Assembly: GCA_016928755.1 (NCBI GenBank)
Contig: JAFGKB010000177.1
Coordinates: 1 to 29,284, forward strand
From: Anaerolineae bacterium
GTDB taxonomy: Bacteria > Chloroflexota > Anaerolineae > B4-G1 > SLSP01
DNA length: 29,284 nucleotides
Reading direction: 5' to 3'
Each line of letters starts with the position of its first letter. Within the stretch, counting starts at the first letter, position 1. The notes beneath the pieces were generated by a model. The model did no database searches and was not told the DNA's origin. It worked only from the letters and a program-made list of their open reading frames with translations. Below, one piece after another: positions 23,537-29,284 of this stretch. The position numbers and the translations under genes are program-made.

Positions 23537-26500
23537 TCACCGCTCCGGGGCCAACCCTAATAACCCCATACCGAGTTTCGGTAATTGTACATGACGCTCA
23601 TCACGGCCAAAGCGTAAAACCTCGCCGGAATCGGTCACGGCCTCAACAGAGAGGGCTAAACTTTGCAGTTCTTTTACCAAGACCTTAAAGGATGCCGGGA
23701 TACCGGGTTCCTCGATGGGCAATCCTTTCACAATAGACTCGTAAGCCTTTACACGCCCTTGGACATCGTCAGACTTAATCGTAAGCATCTCTTGAAGCGT
23801 ATAAGCTGCGCCGTAAGCCTCTAAAGCCCAAACCTCCATCTCACCAAAACGCTGACCACCAAACTGGGCCTTACCGCCTAACGGCTGTTGGGTTACCAGG
23901 GAGTACGGGCCGGTGGAACGGGTGTGGACTTTGTCCTCGACCAGGTGTGCAAGTTTCATGATATAGATAATGCCAACAGTCACCGGTTGGTCAAAGGGCT
24001 GCCCGCTCTTACCATCATAGATAATGATCTTACCCAATGTGGGAAGGGGGTCATTATGTTCCATACTATACTGTGTAGCTTTGAGCAAGATTTCTTCAGC
24101 ACTCAAATCAGTAATATCTTCGCCACGGTCTTCCAGCCACAGACGCACACAAACATGCCGTGCTTTCTCGTCTCTGTGATTGCGTTCAGAAATAGAGAGT
24201 TCTTCAGTCTCAAAACTCAAGATCTCATCAGGGTCATAACCACGATCACGCAACCACTCACGCAACACAGAACGCCGGGCATAAACATAATCCTCACGCA
24301 AGCGTTCCACCACATAACCCTTTGTACCAAGCCAAGCGGCAGTATACAGGAGATAAGCATCACGGTCGTCCCGCAACTTCTCTAAAGGATACCCTTGCGC
24401 TTTCAGCCAAGTCCAGGCTTGTATACCGACATCATCCCAGGCTTGGTCAATCATCCAGGCCCGCGCAAGCTCGGCAGCAATCTCCGCCTCTTCGGCGCCA
24501 TCGAAAACCGGGGTGATCGTACGGAAGCCTAACCGCTCAGCCGCCCACCCTAAGTGGGTCTCTAAGATCTGCCCGATGTTCATACGCCCTGGCACACCCA
24601 AGGGATTGAGAATAATATCAACTGGGGTGCCATCAGCTAAGAAAGGCATATCCTCTAACGGTACAATCTTAGAGACAACACCTTTATTACCATGACGGCC
24701 AGCCATCTTATCCCCGGCCATGATCTTGCGCCGCTGAGCTAAATTCACACGCACCACTCTCTCAACTCCGGCGGGCAAGTCACGATATTCCTCACGGTCA
24801 AACACCTTAACTTCAACTACCTTACCTTGGGCACCGTGCGGCATACGCAAACTGGTATCTTTAACATCGCGCAGTTTTTCACCGAAGATAGCACGGAGGA
24901 GTTTTTCCTCGGGGGTGAGTTCTTTTTCGCCTTTAGGGGTGATCTTCCCCACCAATATATCTAACGGGCCAACCTCCGCACCAATACGCACGACACCTTC
25001 TTCATCCAAATCCCGCAAGGCATCATCTGAGACATTAGGAATCTCACGGGTTACCTCTTCTGGTCCCAACTTAGTATCCCGAGCTGAGACTTCATACTTC
25101 TCAACATGAATAGAGGTGTAACGGTCATCACGCACCAATTGCTCACTGAGCAAAATAGCATCCTCGTAATTTCCACCCTCCCAAGAGAGGAACGCAACGA
25201 GCACATTCTGGCCTAATGCCAGGCTCCCCCCATCAGTCGAGGAACTATCGGCCAAAATCTCACCTTTAGAGATTCGCTGTCCCTTAACCACGATAGGGCG
25301 TTGATCTACACAAGTGCTTTGATTGGAGCGCTTGTATTTATTCATTGAGTAGGTAACAACCTCACCATCATCCTGACCGACAACTATACGGCTACCGGTG
25401 ACACTTAAGACGACACCATCTGCTTTGGCGATTTTCACCAAGCCGGAGTTAGCTGCGGCGGCATTCTCGACGCCGGTACCGACAAAAGGTGCTTCAGGAC
25501 GAATTAGGGGCACACCCTGACGTTGCATATTAGATCCCATCAAAGCACGGTTCGCATCATCGTGCTCAAGGAAGGGGATTAACGAAGCAGAGACACCTAC
25601 TACTTGAATAGGCGCAACATCAATATAGTCGATGCGCTCTGGAGAAGCGAAAATAAACTGGTCACCTTTACGAGCCGCGACACGCTTGAGTAAGAAATGG
25701 CCTTCGAGATCGAGGAGAGCATTAGCCTGGGCAATAACATAGGGTTCTTCCCGATCCGCTGACAGATAGGAAATATCATTGGTTGTGTGCGGGACAATCT
25801 TAACCGGGTCTTTCAAATTTAGGGTGGCGATCTTAGTCGCTAAATCATGGGTGATCTGAGTACCCTGCTCCGCGACAACCTCACCGGTGTCCGGGTCTTG
25901 GATGTCTTCACGCAATACCTCGCCCTCTAATTCTTCCACAGTATTAGAGACAACACGAATTATACGGCGATAGGGCGTCTCAATAAAGCCCAGGTCATTG
26001 ACACGAGCATAGGTAGCCAGCCGGCCAATTAAACCAATGTTAGGACCTTCTGGTGTCTCGATAGGACAGATACGACCATAGTGACTATGATGCACATCGC
26101 GGACATCAAAGCCGGCACGCTCACGGCGCAAACCGCCGGGGCCTAAGGCAGAGAGTGTCCGCTTATGGGTTAAACTGGAAAGTGGATTCGTCTGTTCCAT
26201 AAACTGTGACAACTGGCTGGAGCCAAAGAATTCACGGATAGCAGAAACCACCGGGCGGATATTAATCAAGTTCACAGGTGTGGGGGAATCATCACGGATA
26301 CTCATACGTTCCTTCACGACCCGCTCCATACGGATTAAACCAACACGGATTTTGGCCTGTACCAATTCACCGACAGTCTTGACCCGGCGATTCCCCAAAT
26401 GGTCCATATCGTCCGGTCCCGCAACGCCATTATTAATGTGAATCATACGCCGTGTCAGGGCGACAATGTCTTCCTTAGTAATGGTGCGGATAGAAAGCGG

Positions 26501-27436
26501 AATGGTCAATTGCATACGCTGGTTAAGCTTATAACGTCCAACCCGCTGCAAATTATACCGCTGTGGATCAAACACTTGGGAGGTCAAATACTCCTCAGCA
26601 TTCTCCAATGTGGGGGGATCACCGGGACGCATGCGCCGGTAGAATTCAATGAGGGCTTCTTGAGCTACAGTACGGTCACCTTTAGGCTCCCATACCGGCT
26701 CCTGACGAATAGTTGTCGCTAACCAGGGATGATCAGGGTCATTATCCGCCTCACCAAACAGGTCAAAGAGTTCCTCATCAGTACCACTTTGTAGAATATC
26801 ACTATGTAACTCATCCTCTAAAGCAGAGAGCGCGCGAAGGAAAATAGTAATAGGGATTGTTCGCTTACGATTAAAACGCAATGTCAAATATCCAGACTTG
26901 CGCGTCTCATACTCCATCCAGGCCCCGCGATCTGGTATCAGCTTAGCGGTTGCCAAGCGACGACCACTGGTGTCATCCACTCCAAAATAGACACCCGGCG
27001 AACGGATTAGCTGGCTGACGACAACACGTTCCGTACCATTGATAATGAACGTCGCGTTATCGGTCATCAACGGAATGTCACCCAAGAAAATTTCCTGCTT
27101 CACAATTTCGCTGGTCTCGCGATTGACCAAGGCAACATCAACGTACATTGGAATCGAGTAAGTTAAATCACGGTCCAAACACTCTTCCTGGGAATGTTTA
27201 GGTTCACCAAAGCGGTACTTCAAATCAAAACCTGATTCCTGAGCTTTGTTACTAGGGAAGTAAAGACTAAGTAAGCCATTAAAGCTCTCTATTGGTGAAA
27301 TCTCATCAAAAAGGTCTTGCAATCCTTGATGAAGTAACCATTGATAAGATTCCAATTGCACTTCAACAAGGCCAGGTAACGGCAACGCACTCGGAATACG
27401 GGCGTAAGACTTTACACCAAGTTCAGTTACTGCCAT
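23537..27436 (-). CDS. rpoB: DNA-directed RNA polymerase subunit beta
   Basis: Beta forms half of the polymerase active cleft. The 1299 residues include the rifampicin region FFGSSQLSQFMEQTNP (403-418) and THKRTLSALGPGG (423-435), with H424 and S429 kept. ICPIETPEGPNIGLIG (456-471), MAGRHGNKGVVSKI (911-924) and the C-terminal VTQQPLGGKAQFGGQRFGEMEVWALEAYGA (1181-1210) follow. About 140 extra residues (roughly 990-1129) lie between TPVFDGA and the GKIIIYDG segment. There, four copies of a loose WL-x3-G motif are seen. AAGGAG precedes the ATG. rpoC does not follow and rplL does not precede it; the neighbours are plsC upstream and rpsL downstream. Confidence 0.98.
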   Translation of the reverse strand: MAVTELGVKSYARIPSALPLPGLVEVQLESYQWLLHQGLQDLFDEISPIESFNGLLSLYFPSNKAQESGFDLKYRFGEPKHSQEECLDRDLTYSIPMYVDVALVNRETSEIVKQEIFLGDIPLMTDNATFIINGTERVVVSQLIRSPGVYFGVDDTSGRRLATAKLIPDRGAWMEYETRKSGYLTLRFNRKRTIPITIFLRALSALEDELHSDILQSGTDEELFDLFGEADNDPDHPWLATTIRQEPVWEPKGDRTVAQEALIEFYRRMRPGDPPTLENAEEYLTSQVFDPQRYNLQRVGRYKLNQRMQLTIPLSIRTITKEDIVALTRRMIHINNGVAGPDDMDHLGNRRVKTVGELVQAKIRVGLIRMERVVKERMSIRDDSPTPVNLINIRPVVSAIREFFGSSQLSQFMEQTNPLSSLTHKRTLSALGPGGLRRERAGFDVRDVHHSHYGRICPIETPEGPNIGLIGRLATYARVNDLGFIETPYRRIIRVVSNTVEELEGEVLREDIQDPDTGEVVAEQGTQITHDLATKIATLNLKDPVKIVPHTTNDISYLSADREEPYVIAQANALLDLEGHFLLKRVAARKGDQFIFASPERIDYIDVAPIQVVGVSASLIPFLEHDDANRALMGSNMQRQGVPLIRPEAPFVGTGVENAAAANSGLVKIAKADGVVLSVTGSRIVVGQDDGEVVTYSMNKYKRSNQSTCVDQRPIVVKGQRISKGEILADSSSTDGGSLALGQNVLVAFLSWEGGNYEDAILLSEQLVRDDRYTSIHVEKYEVSARDTKLGPEEVTREIPNVSDDALRDLDEEGVVRIGAEVGPLDILVGKITPKGEKELTPEEKLLRAIFGEKLRDVKDTSLRMPHGAQGKVVEVKVFDREEYRDLPAGVERVVRVNLAQRRKIMAGDKMAGRHGNKGVVSKIVPLEDMPFLADGTPVDIILNPLGVPGRMNIGQILETHLGWAAERLGFRTITPVFDGAEEAEIAAELARAWMIDQAWDDVGIQAWTWLKAQGYPLEKLRDDRDAYLLYTAAWLGTKGYVVERLREDYVYARRSVLREWLRDRGYDPDEILSFETEELSISERNHRDEKARHVCVRLWLEDRGEDITDLSAEEILLKATQYSMEHNDPLPTLGKIIIYDGKSGQPFDQPVTVGIIYIMKLAHLVEDKVHTRSTGPYSLVTQQPLGGKAQFGGQRFGEMEVWALEAYGAAYTLQEMLTIKSDDVQGRVKAYESIVKGLPIEEPGIPASFKVLVKELQSLALSVEAVTDSGEVLRFGRDERHVQLPKLGMGLLGLAPER

Positions 27437-27709
27437 TCTCTCCTTCTTCCTCCCAGGGACTTTGAAGTCCTAAATTCAGGCTAGGCTGCGCCAGAGAAAT
27501 AACTATCCCAAAAGTGAAATCTTTAACAGAGTGCACTTTCCATATTTGGGACCCTTTAAATCCTGGGACTACCTTATAACCTCAGAAAATATATTTGCCA
27601 CTCCAATAAAAACAGCAAATTAAAACCTCTTAATTTACAACACACAACGCAGACACAGAACTATATCTCTGTCCCTGCCCAAAAATAGATAGACTATAGA
27701 CGAACGCAC
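27437..27709 (-). promoter_or_regulatory. Long structured leader of rpoB
   Basis: This stretch of about 265 nt between the rpoB promoter and start codon has no coding gene. It contains a TCCCAAA/TTTGGGA hairpin with an inner AAAGTG/CACTTT stem (27506-27551). A small GGACT-TCAA-AGTCC hairpin lies just before the ribosome site. A TCCCAGG (27562-27568) can pair with CCTGGGA (27451-27457), and the latter overlaps the GGGAGG upstream of the start. These pairings suggest regulation of translation, but only by inspection. Confidence 0.45.
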
Positions 27710-27737
27710 ATTATACCACGACTTTAAGTGCCGTCAA
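27710..27737 (-). promoter_or_regulatory. Promoter of rpoB
   Basis: On the minus strand TTGACG (27732-27737), a 16-base spacer ending in TGG, and a perfect TATAAT (27710-27715) form a very strong promoter. Transcription should start near 27703. The -35 lies only about 20 bases past the plsC stop. TTAAGTG in the spacer (27724-27730) and CACTTAA at the plsC stop (27756-27762) form a small inverted repeat around the -35. Confidence 0.85.
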
Positions 27738-27758
27738 AATCCCTCCGCGTTGAAACAC

Positions 27759-28442
27759 TTAAGCACTAGAAACTATCGTCCCGCGACCTGATTGGAAGTC
27801 TTCCGGGACGAACCCCCTATAGACACCACGATACTCAATGGGTAAGAGTTCTGCAATGCGTTGCATAATTAGATCGGTGGCTACTTCTAACTCCTGCGAT
27901 GTAAGACGGCCTTCTTTGGGCAGATAGAAGGATTCGCCAAATCTAACTTTAATATCCATACGCCTAAGCCGTAGAAAATCTTTCAACATAGTCTCGGTAC
28001 CCGTGATGCCCACGGGAACTAGTGGCACGCCGGACCTAGCCGCTAAGAAAGCGGCACCGGGCTTTCCTTTTTGAAGTCCCCCGGTAGGTGAACGGGTACC
28101 TTCAGGTGCCAAAGCCAGGACATTCTCTGATTTTAATACATCCATAGCCGCCATAAGTGCCTGACGGTCAAATTCCGAGCGCCGAATCCAGATCGCTCCG
28201 GCGGCTTTAAGAATCCAATAAAAGACCAACGACTTACGATACTTATCGGCAACAAGAGCATACAACCGTATTGGGCAGATAACTAGCAATAGAGGAGAAT
28301 CTAAACGGCTGACATGATTAGTAACTAATACGAACGGCCCTTTTTCGGGTATGTTTTCGAGACCCTCTACAGTTATACGACTTAAAAGCCGGAAAAGAAA
28401 GCCTATAACTTTACGTATAAACCAGTATCTATCTTTTTCCAT
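27759..28442 (-). CDS. plsC: 1-acyl-sn-glycerol-3-phosphate acyltransferase (PlsC family)
   Basis: PlsC adds the second acyl chain to lysophosphatidic acid in phospholipid synthesis at the inner membrane. The catalytic NHxxxxD motif is NHVSRLD (N42-D48). The substrate block APEGTRS lies near 112-118, and a third block VPLVPVGITGT follows. A hydrophobic N-terminal stretch is consistent with membrane association. The protein has 227 residues. The ATG at 28442 has GAGAGG four bases before it. A TTG at 28454 would overlap the preceding gene. The upstream LysM gene ends only eight bases before, so the two are probably one transcript. The acyl substrate cannot be read from sequence. Confidence 0.93.
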   Translation of the reverse strand: MEKDRYWFIRKVIGFLFRLLSRITVEGLENIPEKGPFVLVTNHVSRLDSPLLLVICPIRLYALVADKYRKSLVFYWILKAAGAIWIRRSEFDRQALMAAMDVLKSENVLALAPEGTRSPTGGLQKGKPGAAFLAARSGVPLVPVGITGTETMLKDFLRLRRMDIKVRFGESFYLPKEGRLTSQELEVATDLIMQRIAELLPIEYRGVYRGFVPEDFQSGRGTIVSSA

Positions 28443-28450
28443 TATACCTC

Positions 28451-29284
28451 TCAATTAACTTTTGTAGCCCACACTAAAACCCGGTAATCGGCAGGGGAGT
28501 CTAATCCCTGAGGGGTTAATAATAATGCAAAAGTATGTTCTTCTCCAGGAAAGACTTGGACTTCTTCATTTAAGGAAGTCTGCCGATAGCCAATGGTGTT
28601 TCCCTCTTTATCATAAAGAGTCACAACAACCGTAATATGCTCCAAAACTGCTTCAGTACGGTTGGCGACAGTTCCAGTGACCCGGTAATGAGGCCCAGAG
28701 ACAGTTCCTACTACATTATCAGCCTCTAACGGTATAAAGCCGGCGGTAATTTCACTGATGGCCTCACTGCGTAACAAGTCAATATGGACATCGACAGCAC
28801 CAGTAACAAAGTCACTGAAGAGCACGGCAAAAGGGGCCGTCGCGCCTGCGGGGAGATAGTCAGCCGCCGCTAACACGACTTTAGAAGCCAAGGGTGTCCC
28901 CATAGTGTCCAACAAGGTGGCCTGTATCTGGAGATTGGTGACCGGGCCATCCGTTGTATTCAAGACTTCTCCCATACACCATATCCCCCCCACAGGTGTT
29001 TGGTATAGTCCAACACCCACAACACTTAACGGCAATGGTGTAGGCGTAGGTAATAGGAAATTACCGGCTGGAACCAATAGCTGCGGTTCCAATGTCGCAC
29101 CCTCTACCTCTAAAGGAATGATTAATGCCTGACCAACTCTTAAAAATGAAACATCCTCAAGGCCATTCACCTGTTGGATAGCTTCCATTTGTACACCATA
29201 CTCAACCGCAATCCCCAATAGTGTATCACCGGACTCAACCATATGGACGACTGGCGTCGGCGTTGGTTCAGGGGTAAAAGTAGG
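28451..29284 (-). CDS. LysM-domain protein with C-terminal FxLYD-like domains, 5' end beyond the window
   Basis: The reading frame is open to the right edge, so the true start is outside the window. The visible part begins with a Pro/Thr-rich linker (PTFTPEPTPTPVV). A LysM peptidoglycan-binding domain follows: HMVESGDTLLGIAVEYGV to VGQALIIP, about 45 residues. After a short proline-rich stretch, two similar beta-domains follow, with GEVLNTTDGPVTNLQIQATLLD in the first and GTVANRTEAVLEHITVVVTLYD in the second. The VTLYD strand resembles the FxLYD family. This architecture suggests an exported envelope protein, but any signal peptide or lipobox would lie outside the window. Function beyond wall binding is unknown. 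Confidence 0.85.
   Translation of the reverse strand, partial: PTFTPEPTPTPVVHMVESGDTLLGIAVEYGVQMEAIQQVNGLEDVSFLRVGQALIIPLEVEGATLEPQLLVPAGNFLLPTPTPLPLSVVGVGLYQTPVGGIWCMGEVLNTTDGPVTNLQIQATLLDTMGTPLASKVVLAAADYLPAGATAPFAVLFSDFVTGAVDVHIDLLRSEAISEITAGFIPLEADNVVGTVSGPHYRVTGTVANRTEAVLEHITVVVTLYDKEGNTIGYRQTSLNEEVQVFPGEEHTFALLLTPQGLDSPADYRVLVWATKVN

Noticed and set aside
23888..24385. A 165-codon open frame on the plus strand, antisense to rpoB, overlapping the insertion
   Set aside because: The minus-strand frame is continuous RpoB; the antisense product has no recognisable motif.
24047..24463. Intein in RpoB as the source of the insertion
   Set aside because: There are no intein splice-junction residues or homing endonuclease motifs, and the segment is too short and made of repeated helical-looking units.
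28440..28446. TATAAT at the plsC start codon
   Set aside because: It arises from the ribosome site and the ATG, has no suitable -35, and would start transcription inside the gene.
1..29284. tRNA or rRNA genes, CRISPR arrays, transposases
   Set aside because: Spacers are short and none showed a cloverleaf, regular spaced repeats or transposase coding.

Overview
The window is almost entirely one chromosomal block of core translation and transcription genes. All of them lie on the minus strand except a thioredoxin gene at the left edge. The organism is a bacterium, most likely a Chloroflexota (Anaerolineae-like). That placement is an inference from family features: ribosomal protein S12 carries an extra segment before its PQKRGVC motif, EF-Tu has a TVAISHVEYE segment, RpoB has a large insertion near its C-terminal third, and a LysM protein sits on a Pro/Thr-rich linker. 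No 16S or other marker is present to prove it.

Layout, read along the minus strand from the right edge: a partial LysM/FxLYD-like envelope protein (28451-29284) is followed by a PlsC-type acyltransferase (27759-28442). Next comes rpoB with its own strong promoter and a leader of about 265 nt (23537-27737). A second, near-identical promoter drives rpsL-rpsG-fusA-tuf-rpsJ (18604-23417). After a strong hairpin between rpsJ and rplC, the S10/spc genes run without a break: rplC-rplD-rplW-rplB-rpsS-rplV-rpsC-rplP-rpmC-rpsQ-rplN-rplX-rplE-rpsZ-rpsH-rplF-rplR-rpsE-rpmD-rplO-secY. An extended -10 promoter and a leader hairpin then precede map-rpmJ-rpsM-rpsK-rpsD-rpoA-rplQ-truA. An inverted-repeat spacer separates truA from rplM-rpsI, which end at a hairpin terminator (2051-2081). 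The last minus-strand gene is a methylase-MazG fusion. It converges on plus-strand thioredoxin across a perfect 16-bp palindrome.

The genes supply ribosome subunits, elongation factors, RNA polymerase alpha and beta, the SecY channel, methionine aminopeptidase and a tRNA/nucleotide housekeeping set. Gene order matches the ancestral str-S10-spc-alpha order. The exceptions are that rpoC is not downstream of rpoB, rplKAJL is not upstream of it, and adk and infA are missing between secY and rpmJ.

No mobile element genes, CRISPR array, tRNA, rRNA or defence system was found. The most unusual signals are a repeat-containing insertion in RpoB, a divergent switch I region in EF-Tu, the matched rpoB and rpsL promoters, and several structured intergenic segments that could be RNA regulators or short repeats.
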